In this document: positions 1 through 7,869 of the stretch, piece by piece
Position numbering within the stretch: the first letter of the stretch is position 1
Layout of the letters: every line of letters starts with the position of its first letter
Origin: Clostridium fessum
GTDB lineage: Bacteria > Bacillota > Clostridia > Lachnospirales > Lachnospiraceae
Direction: 5' to 3'
NCBI RefSeq assembly: GCF_003024715.1
Contig: NZ_PYLO01000002.1
Location: forward strand, 62,001 to 126,000
DNA: 64,000 nt
Notes under the pieces: generated by a model
Seen by the model: only the letters and a program-made list of their open reading frames with translations
Databases searched by the model: none
Told to the model about the DNA's origin: nothing
Made by a program: the position numbers and the translations under genes

Positions 1-2
1 CA

Positions 3-566
3 TCACTCCGCCTGGAATTTACGGATCATCCGCACAAGTCCAAGACTCTCCATCCGTTTTGCAATCAGATAAAAGAGTGCTGCATCCACCGGCCACTTGA
101 TGAGATTCTTAAGCACACGCATCGGCAGAAGCACCATCATTGCTTTTCCAGACATCATGCTAAGCCAGAGTGTGTTCAAAAATATGTTGCAGATCAGCGC
201 CACCACCAGATCCGCCCAGAGCGCCCGGCGGAAGGTAAGCGGTTTCCGATACAGAATTGTGCCATATAGCACGCCGCCCAGCATCGCATTCAGCGTAAAT
301 CCCGGAAAAAATGCCCCTGTCGGCTTTACGACATATTTGACCAGGTCCAAGACTCCGCCATAGACCGCTCCAGCCACCGGACCGAAGAGGTAGTAGACAA
401 ACTGGTTGACCACACCGCCGAATCCGATTTTCAAATACGGACCAGCCTCAATCGTGAAGTATCCCAGAACAACGGAGACAGCCATCAGCATGGCGGCAGT
501 CGTGAGTGTTTTCACGTGTTTCAGTTCCTGAAAGGATGCCTGATAACATACTGCAAATTTTTTCAT
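3..566 (-). CDS. folT: Folate ECF transporter S component (FolT family)
   Basis: Predicted substrate-binding membrane subunit of an energy-coupling-factor vitamin transporter, importing folate together with shared EcfA/EcfA'/EcfT subunits that are not in this window. The 187-residue protein is nearly all hydrophobic helices, with the AAMLMAVSVVLGYF first helix and the GGVVNQFVYYLFGP and GVLDLVKYVVKPTGAFFPGF segments typical of FolT/QueT-like S components. An AGGAGG ribosome site lies 8 bases before the ATG. The assignment to folate, rather than another vitamin, rests mainly on the THF riboswitch directly upstream, since S components are hard to tell apart by sequence. The gene stops two bases inside the window edge and is complete. 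Confidence 0.85.
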   Translation of the reverse strand: MKKFAVCYQASFQELKHVKTLTTAAMLMAVSVVLGYFTIEAGPYLKIGFGGVVNQFVYYLFGPVAGAVYGGVLDLVKYVVKPTGAFFPGFTLNAMLGGVLYGTILYRKPLTFRRALWADLVVALICNIFLNTLWLSMMSGKAMMVLLPMRVLKNLIKWPVDAALFYLIAKRMESLGLVRMIRKFQAE

Positions 567-630
567 AAAAAAATACCTCCTTTTCTGCAGATCTCTCGAA
601 CCACATCAGGAGATAGATTGTATCAACGAT

Positions 631-733
631 GCAGCGGGATGCGGAATACTGACCGCGAAACCCCGGAGGGTCTCTTCGTCCGGCTGACAACTCCCTGTTC
701 AACCAGCACTTAACGCCTGTATTCCTACTCTGC
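631..733 (-). promoter_or_regulatory. Tetrahydrofolate (THF, folT-type) riboswitch
   Basis: The minus-strand leader shows the conserved blocks of the THF aptamer in order: GAGUAG, GCGUUAAGUG, GGGAGUUGUC, GACGAAGAGACC, and the 3' block GCAUCCCGCUGC. The closing P1 helix pairs GCAG (730-733) with CUGC (631-634). Downstream, minus-strand TCTCCT (608-613) is complementary to the folT ribosome site (minus AGGAG, 577-581), so the likely output is translational: the anti-Shine-Dalgarno is released or engaged depending on ligand. The aptamer match and position were read directly; the switching mechanism is inferred. Confidence 0.9.
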
Positions 734-822
734 GTTTTTTTTTATCTTTTACATCATACCATAATTTCCCCGCTTTTCAAGCACTTTATAAGCGCATCTG
801 TCATTTTCGAATCAGTCAGCAT

Positions 823-1257
823 TTACTCTTCTTTTTGGCTCTGTTCGCTGTATTCCCTAAACGCACGATCCATCTCGATATAGTTGCGTTTCAGGGAAAC
901 CGGCTTTCCGTCGCGGGTCAGGAAACAATGGCGGCTCTCGCCCACGCAGCGGATTGCGCCCGTTTCCTTGTCAAAAACCGTGTATTCCAGCGTCATGCGG
1001 ATGCCGTTGTATTCCTTCATCTGAACCAGCACCTGCACCGTCTCGCCAAACCGCGCCATGCTCTTATAATCGCAGTGAACCGACAGCACCGGGCTTATGA
1101 TCCCCTGTTTTTCCATGATGTCATATCCCATTCCCATCTGCTCCATCATGTCGATCCGCGCTTCCTCAAACCAGTGTAGGTAATTTGCATGGTGAATGAT
1201 TCCCATCTGGTCGGTTTCATAATACTGCGCTTTGTGTTCGTAAATTTTCAGTTCCAT
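823..1257 (-). CDS. Acyl-CoA thioesterase, hot-dog fold (4HBT/YbgC-like)
   Basis: A 144-residue hot-dog-fold thioesterase that probably hydrolyses acyl-CoA or acyl-ACP in the cytoplasm. The family signature is clear near the N-terminus, YYETDQMGIIHHANYLHWFEEAR-type, with Asp16 at the catalytic position of YbgC and 4-hydroxybenzoyl-CoA thioesterases and the HANYLxWFEEAR block after it. The start was placed at 1257, where a GAGGGG ribosome site precedes the ATG, rather than the upstream ATG at 1296. The gene lies on the same strand as the HPr and metH genes but is separated by about 130 bases, so co-transcription is uncertain. The substrate cannot be told from sequence. Confidence 0.85.
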   Translation of the reverse strand: MELKIYEHKAQYYETDQMGIIHHANYLHWFEEARIDMMEQMGMGYDIMEKQGIISPVLSVHCDYKSMARFGETVQVLVQMKEYNGIRMTLEYTVFDKETGAIRCVGESRHCFLTRDGKPVSLKRNYIEMDRAFREYSEQSQKEE

Positions 1258-1385
1258 AAAAACCCCTCTTTTCCATCTAAAAAGGGATACCTGCACAACT
1301 GCAATTTCTGCCGTTCTGCAATATCCCCCTCTGGTTCTGATATGTGTGTCACCGTCCGCACACTATGCAGGCAATGGCTGATACC

Positions 1386-1661
1386 TTACTGTTCCAGTTC
1401 TTCTCCGAGTCCGCTCTCGATCGCCTCGGTAATCGTCTTCAGCGCTTCTTCCTCATCCGGTCCGTCGCAGGCAACCGTGATCTCGGTGCCGCACTTGATA
1501 CCCGCTGCCATCACGTTCAGCACGCTCTTTGCCACAATATGTTTCTCCCCGCACTCAATCAGAGTCCGGCTCTTAAATTTCATCGCGGTCTGCGAAAGCA
1601 CGCCAGCCGGCCGCAGGTGAAGTCCCGATGGATTAACCACTTTCACTTTCTTCGATACCAT
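1386..1661 (-). CDS. HPr family phosphocarrier protein
   Basis: A 91-residue HPr. It has the active-site motif GLHLRPAG, with His15 (the phosphate acceptor from enzyme I) and Arg17. Ser46 in AKSVLNVM, the site used by HPr kinase in Firmicutes for carbon catabolite control, is also present. The rest of the regulatory helix reads LNVMAAGIKCGTE instead of the usual MGVMSLGIAKGAE, so it may be a paralogue rather than the main ptsH; there is no enzyme I gene beside it. The ribosome site GGGAGGG precedes the ATG. It lies 73 bases after metH on the same strand. Confidence 0.85.
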   Translation of the reverse strand: MVSKKVKVVNPSGLHLRPAGVLSQTAMKFKSRTLIECGEKHIVAKSVLNVMAAGIKCGTEITVACDGPDEEEALKTITEAIESGLGEELEQ

Positions 1662-1734
1662 AGCTGTCCCTCCCTCGTCAATTCTTAGTTTTAATTACCC
1701 TAATTTTAGTCTAAGTAAGGCAGACTGTCAAGCG

Positions 1735-4212
1735 TTAGACCAGCACCTGCTGCGCATAATTAACAGACGCCATCGCATCGCGGCAATACGCATCTGCTCC
1801 AATCATATCCGCGTATTCCTGGGTCAGAACCGCGCCGCCGACCATGACTTTCGCCCACGGTGCTTCCTTGCGGAGCTGCTTGATCGTCTCCTCCATGCTC
1901 GGCACGGTGGTCGTCATCAGGGCGGACAGACCGACCAGTCTTACATGGTTCTTGATCGTCTCTTCCACGATCGCCTCCGGAGCTACGTCCTTACCTAAAT
2001 CCAGCACATCATAGCTGTAATTCTCCAATAATACTTTTACGATATTTTTTCCAATGTCATGAATATCGCCCTTGACGGTCGCCAGCACGATCTTGTCCTT
2101 CTTCTCTCCTGCTTCCCCGGAGGACTCCATCTGGTTTTTGATGACCTCAAACGCCGATTTTGCCGCCTCCGCACTCATCAGAAGCTGCGGCAGAAAGACG
2201 GTGCCTGCCTCAAACCCCTTTCCGACCTTATCGAGTGCCGGGATCATGCAGGAATTGATGACGGTCAAGGAATCCATGGTCTTTAAGAGTTCCCCGGCTG
2301 CCGATGCCGCCTGCTCTTTTAAACCTCTCTCCACACTGACCGTAAGCTGATGCTCCGGACCGGATGCCTGGCTGCCAGTGTCCGCACTGCCGGAAGCTCC
2401 AGCTGCACCTGCCGCCGGGGCACCCGAACCTGCGCTGCCTGCTGCACCTGCGCCGGAAGCTCCGCCCGCACCTGCCTTTGGAATCGCCAGCCGCGCTGCC
2501 TGCTCAATATAATCGCCGCAGTGTTCATCCAGTGCTGCCAGAGCCCGGTAACTATAATAAGAACGCATCATTGCCGCCGAATTTGGATTGATGATCGCCG
2601 CGGTCAGACCGCTCTGCATCGCCATCGTAAAGAAATTGGAGTTGACAATCTCACGCTGCGGTAATCCGAAGGAAATGTTGGAAACGCCGAGAATCGTATT
2701 GCAGCCAAGTTCCTGGCGGACACGGCGCACCGTCTCCAGTGTCACCAGCGCGCCGGTCGGCTCGGAGCTGATCGTCATACAAAGCGCATCGATCACGATG
2801 TCTTTTTTCTGGATGCCATACTTTTCCGCCTCCGCACAGATTTTCCGCGCGATCGCCATACGTCCGTCCGCCGTCGCCGGAATGCCTTCCTCGTCGATCG
2901 TCAGAGCAACCACCGTGCCGCCGTAATGTTTTACCAGCGGAAATACAGCGTCCATGACCTCCTGTTTGCCATTGACAGAGTTAATCAGTGCCTTTCCATT
3001 ATAAATACGCAGCGCCTGTTCCATCGCCTCTGTGTCAGTCGTATCAATCTGCAGCGGAAGCTCGGTCACCGCCTGCAATTCCTGTACGACCTCGCGCATC
3101 ATCGCCACTTCATCGATCTCCGGCAGTCCCACGTTGACGTCAAGCACCGCAGCGCCATTTTCCTGCTGGGTGATCGCCTCGCGCAGGATATATTCCAGGT
3201 TGTGATCGCGCAGCGCCTGTTTGAATTTTGATTTTCCGGTCGGATTGATGCGTTCGCCAATAATGACCGGATCGGTTCCCATCTCAACTACCGACGCGTA
3301 GGAAGTGATGAGAGTGTCATTTTTCGGCTCGATCGGCTTTCTCGTTCTGCCCTTACACATCTCTGCCAGCAGACGGATGTGCTCCGGGGTCGTACCACAG
3401 CAGCCCCCGACTGCCGAAACGCCCATCTCCAGCATTCCTTTCATTTCCTCGACAAATTCTGGCGGATCAATATCATATACGGTCTTTCCTCCCTCGCTTC
3501 GCGGAAGTCCCGCATTTGGATTGACAACCACCGGGATCGACGCATACCGAAGCAGTTCTTCCACAATCGGCTTCATCTGAACCGGACCTAATCCACAATT
3601 GATTCCGAGCGCATCCGCGCCCAGACCTTCCAAAAGTGCCACAACGGACTTCGGTGTTCCGCCGGTTAAAAGTTTGCCTTTTCCATCGAAAATTGTGGTT
3701 GCAAAGATTGGAAGATCGGAATTTTCCTTTGCCGCCAGAACCGCTGCCTTGAGTTCATACGTGTCGCTCATCGTCTCGATCAGAATCAGATCCGCGCCGC
3801 CTCGCACGCCTGCCTTTACCACCTCGGTATAGATGGAGACCGCCTCCTCAAAGTCCAGATCACCCATTGGCTTTAAAAGGCGTCCGGTCGGTCCCAGATC
3901 CAGCGCTACATAACCACGGCCGCAGTGTTCTACCGCTGTCCGGGCATTTTTCATCGCCGCATCCACGATCTCATCCAGATTAAACTCGGCTGCCTCATTG
4001 TATTTCAGGCGGTTCGCGCCGAATGTATTCGATAAAATAATATTCGCGCCCGCATTCAGATAATCCTCATGGATCTTTACCAGAACCTCCGGATGCTTGA
4101 TATTCCAGGTTTCCGGCAGTTCGCCCGGTTTCAGCCCGGCTCCCTGCAGAAGACTTCCCATTCCTCCGTCAAATACCAGTATTTTATCGTTCCAATCTTC
4201 CCGTATACCCAT
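1735..4212 (-). CDS. metH: Cobalamin-dependent methionine synthase, short form without reactivation domain
   Basis: Transfers a methyl group from methyl-THF through cobalamin to homocysteine. Domains in order: homocysteine-binding barrel (about 1-290) with zinc ligands Cys206, Cys271 and Cys272 in GINCG and GGCCG; pterin-binding barrel (about 310-570, with GERINPTG and the DVNVG and SNISFGLP blocks); an Ala/Gly/Ser-rich linker (about 580-618); cobalamin cap and Rossmann domains (about 620-825) with the DxHxxG motif at 716-721, His718 being the lower cobalt ligand. The C-terminal SAM-reactivation domain of the long enzyme is absent (825 residues against roughly 1,230) but is encoded separately just upstream at 4244-4897. 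It forms a tight operon with that gene and metF. Confidence 0.93.
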   Translation of the reverse strand: MGIREDWNDKILVFDGGMGSLLQGAGLKPGELPETWNIKHPEVLVKIHEDYLNAGANIILSNTFGANRLKYNEAAEFNLDEIVDAAMKNARTAVEHCGRGYVALDLGPTGRLLKPMGDLDFEEAVSIYTEVVKAGVRGGADLILIETMSDTYELKAAVLAAKENSDLPIFATTIFDGKGKLLTGGTPKSVVALLEGLGADALGINCGLGPVQMKPIVEELLRYASIPVVVNPNAGLPRSEGGKTVYDIDPPEFVEEMKGMLEMGVSAVGGCCGTTPEHIRLLAEMCKGRTRKPIEPKNDTLITSYASVVEMGTDPVIIGERINPTGKSKFKQALRDHNLEYILREAITQQENGAAVLDVNVGLPEIDEVAMMREVVQELQAVTELPLQIDTTDTEAMEQALRIYNGKALINSVNGKQEVMDAVFPLVKHYGGTVVALTIDEEGIPATADGRMAIARKICAEAEKYGIQKKDIVIDALCMTISSEPTGALVTLETVRRVRQELGCNTILGVSNISFGLPQREIVNSNFFTMAMQSGLTAAIINPNSAAMMRSYYSYRALAALDEHCGDYIEQAARLAIPKAGAGGASGAGAAGSAGSGAPAAGAAGASGSADTGSQASGPEHQLTVSVERGLKEQAASAAGELLKTMDSLTVINSCMIPALDKVGKGFEAGTVFLPQLLMSAEAAKSAFEVIKNQMESSGEAGEKKDKIVLATVKGDIHDIGKNIVKVLLENYSYDVLDLGKDVAPEAIVEETIKNHVRLVGLSALMTTTVPSMEETIKQLRKEAPWAKVMVGGAVLTQEYADMIGADAYCRDAMASVNYAQQVLV

Positions 4213-4243
4213 GTCAGCTTCCTCTCTGTTTTTTGTTTCTTAC

Positions 4244-4897
4244 TTATTTATCTCTCCGGTACAGGCAGTTTTTGTTTGAACAGACCTCACAGCCCTCTTT
4301 CACACAGCCCGCCGCTATCTTCGATACTCCGATGACCGCCGTCACCGACTTGGACGGCATCATCAAAAAACTTTCCGTCAATGTAATCCCCACCGTCTTT
4401 TCCGCTTCCAGTACCCGGCAGAAATCCGGCTGGCACGAAAGCGGCAGATCTCCATAACCTGGCGAAAAGCGGGGACGCAGATAGAGTCCTTCTTCTGCTG
4501 CCTCCGCTTTTAATTTGTCATTGATTTCATTGCAGTAACTCTCAATCCGTGCCGCCGCGCACGCCTGCAGGACAACCGCCCGGCTCATCGAAAGACGGCT
4601 GTATCTGCGCAGAAGCAGATCCACACCAGCCCCCAGCGTCGCCGCAAAAAGGATGACCTCCTGGCAGTCCTTTAAATTGCGGCTGAGCGCCCGGCTTTTT
4701 ACTTTAAAACACGTAAAATCAAGTTCTGAATCTGGCAGCAGCGTCAGCGGATAGCGTCTGTAAAAGCTCCGGCAGTTGACGGACCGCTCTAATTCTCCCA
4801 GACAGTCCTCCACCAGATCTTTCGTCTGCGGATCCGGCTCCTGCTGCCCTTTAATTCCTAAATACCGATATATTTCTCTCCGATTGACTTCCGCCAT
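4244..4897 (-). CDS. Stand-alone methionine synthase reactivation (AdoMet-binding) protein
   Basis: A 217-residue protein matching the activation domain missing from the adjacent MetH. It should bind S-adenosylmethionine and restore oxidised cob(II)alamin. The SAM-binding signature RxRFSPGYGD lies at 141-150, resembling the RxxxGY motif of long MetH enzymes. The C-terminus carries four Cys at 198, 203, 206 and 211 (CX4CX2CX4C), a feature not in the E. coli domain, which could bind an Fe-S cluster or zinc and might supply the reducing electron. Its ATG overlaps the metF stop by one base (TAATG) and it ends 31 bases before metH, so the three are surely co-transcribed. Confidence 0.87.
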   Translation of the reverse strand: MAEVNRREIYRYLGIKGQQEPDPQTKDLVEDCLGELERSVNCRSFYRRYPLTLLPDSELDFTCFKVKSRALSRNLKDCQEVILFAATLGAGVDLLLRRYSRLSMSRAVVLQACAAARIESYCNEINDKLKAEAAEEGLYLRPRFSPGYGDLPLSCQPDFCRVLEAEKTVGITLTESFLMMPSKSVTAVIGVSKIAAGCVKEGCEVCSNKNCLYRRDK

Positions 4898-5757
4898 TAC
4901 AGAATCTCCGACAGGTTGTTCTTAATCTGCGCCGCTACATCCGGTTTATTCATTGAATATACATGGATTCCATTTACATGGTTCGCAATCAGATCGATGA
5001 TCTGCTCAGTTGCATAGGCGATACCTGCCTGCTTCATCGCTGCCGGGTTATCACCAAAACGATCTACGATCGCCTTGAAGCGTGCCGGAAGGTAGGTGCC
5101 GGACATGCTGCAGATGCGCTTGATCTGACTTATGTTTGTCACCGGCATGATGCCTGCGACAACCGGAACCGTGATTCCTTTTTCTCGGATACGGTATAGG
5201 TAATTATAAAGGATATTATTGTCAAAGAACATCTGGGTCGTCACAAAATCACAGCCCGCTTCCACTTTTTCTTTCAGATGCCCGATATCCACCGTCTTGT
5301 TGACCGATTCCACATGTCCCTCCGGATAGCAGGCTGCGCCGATGCACAGCTCCGGGCAGGTCTCACGGATCTCGCGGATCAGCTGGGATGCATACTGATA
5401 ATCTTTTTCTACCTTGCCGTCTTTCGGAATATCGCCGCGAAGTGCCAGGACATTCTCAATTCCGTGTGCCTGAATCTCGCGCAGGACACTGTGCACCTTC
5501 TCACGGGTCGAGGAGACGCAGGTCAGATGTGACAGCGCCGGCACCTGGCAGGTGCTCTGGATATCCGATGCGATCTGGACCGTATACTGGCTTGTGCCGC
5601 CGCCTGCTCCGTAGGTCACGCTCATAAATGACGGATTTAACTTTGCAATCTCAAGCGCTGCTTTCTCAACGGAAGCGAAGTTGCTCTCCTCCTTCGGCGG
5701 GAACACTTCAAACGAAAGCGTCGGCTGTCCTTTGGCTAAAATATCCTTAATCTTCAT
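4897..5757 (-). CDS. metF: Methylenetetrahydrofolate reductase
   Basis: Reduces 5,10-methylene-THF to 5-methyl-THF, the methyl donor for MetH. At 286 residues it has normal bacterial length. Family hallmarks visible are SFEVFPPK with the conserved Glu17, SVTYGAGG, HLTC, LALRGD, GAACYPEGH, TQMFFDN and GIMPV. It is first in the metF / activation protein / metH operon. An AGGAG ribosome site precedes the ATG, and the leader contains a 6-bp GTCCGG/CCGGAC hairpin at 5786-5804. I looked for an S-box (SAM) riboswitch in the leader and did not see one. Minus-strand TGGTATACT near 5850 could be an extended -10 promoter. Confidence 0.95.
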   Translation of the reverse strand: MKIKDILAKGQPTLSFEVFPPKEESNFASVEKAALEIAKLNPSFMSVTYGAGGGTSQYTVQIASDIQSTCQVPALSHLTCVSSTREKVHSVLREIQAHGIENVLALRGDIPKDGKVEKDYQYASQLIREIRETCPELCIGAACYPEGHVESVNKTVDIGHLKEKVEAGCDFVTTQMFFDNNILYNYLYRIREKGITVPVVAGIMPVTNISQIKRICSMSGTYLPARFKAIVDRFGDNPAAMKQAGIAYATEQIIDLIANHVNGIHVYSMNKPDVAAQIKNNLSEIL

Positions 5758-5923
5758 CGTATTTATCTCCTGTTCTCATCATTTCGTCCGGTTCTGCCCC
5801 GGACCTCTATTGCCTATGTATTCTATATGATTTTTGCTCAGTATACCATATTTCCCCAATGAACGCCAGACTTCCGGCAGCTATCTTCTGGATTGATTTT
5901 CTATATCTTGCCATAGGTGAAAT

Positions 5924-6394
5924 CTATAGAAACCAAATAAAATACATAAACATACGATACAGATAATTAATTCCAGACAAAGCAAACAAAATCAGTAAAA
6001 TCACCAGCACAAGGCTCATTTTCCCCTTCTTTTTCTGATTTTTTTCTTGCTGCACCGCGCTTCGTCTCTGCGTTGTCTGATACGACATACTGTTCTGGTT
6101 CTGTGTCCGGACGGATGCCTGTCTGCCTGCGCCTGCTGCTTTCTGCGTCTGGGAATATGCCTTCGCCCGGTCCGCAAGCGTGCGGATGGCATCTGTGCCT
6201 GCCCTTGCACTCGTTTCCCACGAGGCAGATCCCGCATTGTGGTACTCACAGTCCGTCTCATGCGCCGGGTGGCGCTCATTCAGATAATAAGTTGCATTGA
6301 CATAGTTAGGATTCCGGATCCACTGTTTACAAAAAGAACAATAATGACCATACTTGATCGGATGGTCGCAAATCGGACAAATTCGTCTCTGCAT
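5924..6394 (-). CDS. Zinc-ribbon protein with C-terminal membrane anchor
   Basis: Function not recognised. The 156-residue protein opens with a zinc ribbon (Cys6, Cys9, Cys19, Cys22 in CPIC and CSFC), followed by a polar Gln/Ala/Ser-rich stretch (about 60-125), a basic EKNQKKKGK segment, and a single hydrophobic helix at the C-terminus (SLVLVILLILFALSGINYLY). The topology would leave the ribbon in the cytoplasm with a tail anchor. The start at 6394 was chosen over 6436 because GGGGAGG sits just before it and it begins at the ribbon. It stands alone, divergent from the PTS gene. A second zinc-ribbon membrane protein lies at 38903-40003. Confidence 0.7.
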   Translation of the reverse strand: MQRRICPICDHPIKYGHYCSFCKQWIRNPNYVNATYYLNERHPAHETDCEYHNAGSASWETSARAGTDAIRTLADRAKAYSQTQKAAGAGRQASVRTQNQNSMSYQTTQRRSAVQQEKNQKKKGKMSLVLVILLILFALSGINYLYRMFMYFIWFL

Positions 6395-6492
6395 GAAATA
6401 CCTCCCCTCGGATCGAACATACTTTTTCGAAAACACCTCGTCAATTATTTTTTATTGTACCATAACTTTTTTACTTTTTTCTATATTTTCTC

Positions 6493-6520
6493 TTGTATTT
6501 TCTCCATTTCGTGTTAAAAT
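6493..6520 (+). promoter_or_regulatory. Putative sigma-A promoter of the PTS IIC gene
   Basis: TTGTAT (6493-6498) and TAAAAT (6515-6520) are separated by 16 bases and lie about 110 bases before the preferred start codon of the permease. The leader between them contains the short palindrome around ACATGTGT. Confidence 0.5.
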
Positions 6521-6630
6521 ACAAACGTCCATTACACCTGTCAAGACATGTGTAAGCCATTTATTTGACCGGAATGGCTGAAACGATTCATTCCGTTCAC
6601 AATTATTTTACTCTGGGAGGTTCTATCAAT

Positions 6631-7653
6631 ATGGAACGTGTGAAAGCTTTTCTGAAACGGAAGCAGGTTGTCATCTCCGTTCAGACGTATCTCATCGATG
6701 CGCTGGGCGCGATGGCATTTGGTCTGTTTGCTTCTCTTCTGATCGGTACCATTTTCGGCACGCTGGGGGAAAAAACAGGCGTTGTAATTTTTACTACGAT
6801 CGCAGGCTACGCCAAGAGCGCGACCGGTGCGGCGCTCGGCGTCTCGATTGCCTACGCCTTAAAGGCACCGACGCTCGTCCTTTTCTCCGCCGCTACCGTC
6901 GGCATCGCGGGCAATGAACTCGGCGGTCCGGTCGGCGCGCTCGTTGCCACCATCATCGCAGCCGAGCTTGGAAAAATCGTCTCCAAAGAGACACCGGTTG
7001 ATATTCTCGTCACCCCGGGTGTCACCATCATCTCCGGCATCCTGGCCGCACAGTTTGTCGGTCCGGGCGTCTCCGCATTCATGACCGCTTTCGGAAATCT
7101 GGTGAAGACAGCGACCGTCATGCAGCCGCTTTTCATGGGTATTCTGGTTTCTGCCCTGATCGGCATCGCCCTGACGCTTCCGATCAGCAGTGCGGCAATC
7201 TGCATCATGTTAAGCCTCGACGGTCTGGCAGGCGGTGCCGCCACCGCAGGCTGCTGCGCGCAGATGGTCGGATTTGCCGTTTTAAGCTTCTGTGAAAATA
7301 AATGGGGTGGTCTTCTGGCACAGGGACTCGGAACCTCGATGCTCCAGATGGGAAATATCGTCCGGAACCCGAAAATCTGGATTCCACCGACACTCGCCTC
7401 GATGGTCACCGGTCCGCTCTCCACGATGGTCTTCCATCTGGAAAATATTCCAGCCGGTTCCGGCATGGGAACCTGCGGTCTCGTCGGACCGATCGGCATC
7501 TACACCGCCATGCAGGGAAGTGGAAATTCGATGATGTGGCCGGGCATCCTGCTCATCTGCTTCGTGCTTCCGGCTGTTTTGACCCTGTTCTTCGGCGCAC
7601 TTTGCCGGAAAGCCGGATGGATCAAGGAAGGCGATTTGAAGCTGGATCTATAA
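6631..7653 (+). CDS. PTS IIC-like membrane permease
   Basis: A 340-residue polytopic membrane protein of the PTS_EIIC_2-like family, with Gly/Ala-rich helices throughout and conserved stretches such as GxSGILAAQFVGPGVS, LTLPISSAAICIML and SGMGTCGLVGPIGIY. These proteins are annotated as sugar PTS subunits, but no IIA or IIB domain or gene is nearby, so neither the substrate nor dependence on phosphorelay can be stated. The start at 6631 follows a GGGAGG ribosome site; the in-frame ATG at 6565 has none. The transcript appears to end at the strong hairpin near 7778-7846, with a mobile palindrome lying between the stop and that terminator. Confidence 0.75.
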   Translation: MERVKAFLKRKQVVISVQTYLIDALGAMAFGLFASLLIGTIFGTLGEKTGVVIFTTIAGYAKSATGAALGVSIAYALKAPTLVLFSAATVGIAGNELGGPVGALVATIIAAELGKIVSKETPVDILVTPGVTIISGILAAQFVGPGVSAFMTAFGNLVKTATVMQPLFMGILVSALIGIALTLPISSAAICIMLSLDGLAGGAATAGCCAQMVGFAVLSFCENKWGGLLAQGLGTSMLQMGNIVRNPKIWIPPTLASMVTGPLSTMVFHLENIPAGSGMGTCGLVGPIGIYTAMQGSGNSMMWPGILLICFVLPAVLTLFFGALCRKAGWIKEGDLKLDL

Positions 7654-7714
7654 TTATAGCTCCATGTGCTTCCAATTATCCATCATTCCTATCTGGCATC
7701 TGTCCTTAGAATCA

Positions 7715-7760
7715 GCCAGATTGTCACGGTTCACGCATACGTGCCCAGTAACGCCAGATT
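7715..7760. mobile_element. 30-bp palindromic mini-element with 8-bp target duplication (copy 1)
   Basis: The 30-bp element occupies 7723-7752: right outer arm CAGTAAC, inner arms CACG/CGTG around CATA, with the left outer arm changed to GTCACGG. It is flanked immediately on both sides by GCCAGATT (7715-7722 and 7753-7760), a perfect 8-bp direct repeat. This pattern indicates insertion by a transposase acting in trans. Confidence 0.85.
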
Positions 7761-7777
7761 CATAGACCTATGACAGC

Positions 7778-7846
7778 AAAACAGGCATTGAAATGCTCTT
7801 CATCCACCACTGTGTGGATAGCAGCATTCCAATGCCTGTTTTTTGA
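7778..7846 (+). terminator. Strong bidirectional terminator hairpin
   Basis: AAACAGGCATTG pairs with CAATGCCTGTTT, extended inward by AATGCT/AGCATT and ATCCAC/GTGGAT, and is followed by a T run on the plus strand. It closes the PTS IIC transcript, and the A run on its left side lets it also serve the alarmone synthetase gene on the other strand. Confidence 0.85.
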
Positions 7847-7869
7847 TCCAGTTATCTTTTCCCTATTCC

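Noticed and set aside
5758-5923. S-box or other SAM riboswitch before metF
   Set aside because: The leader is short and has none of the conserved S-box blocks, only a 6-bp hairpin.
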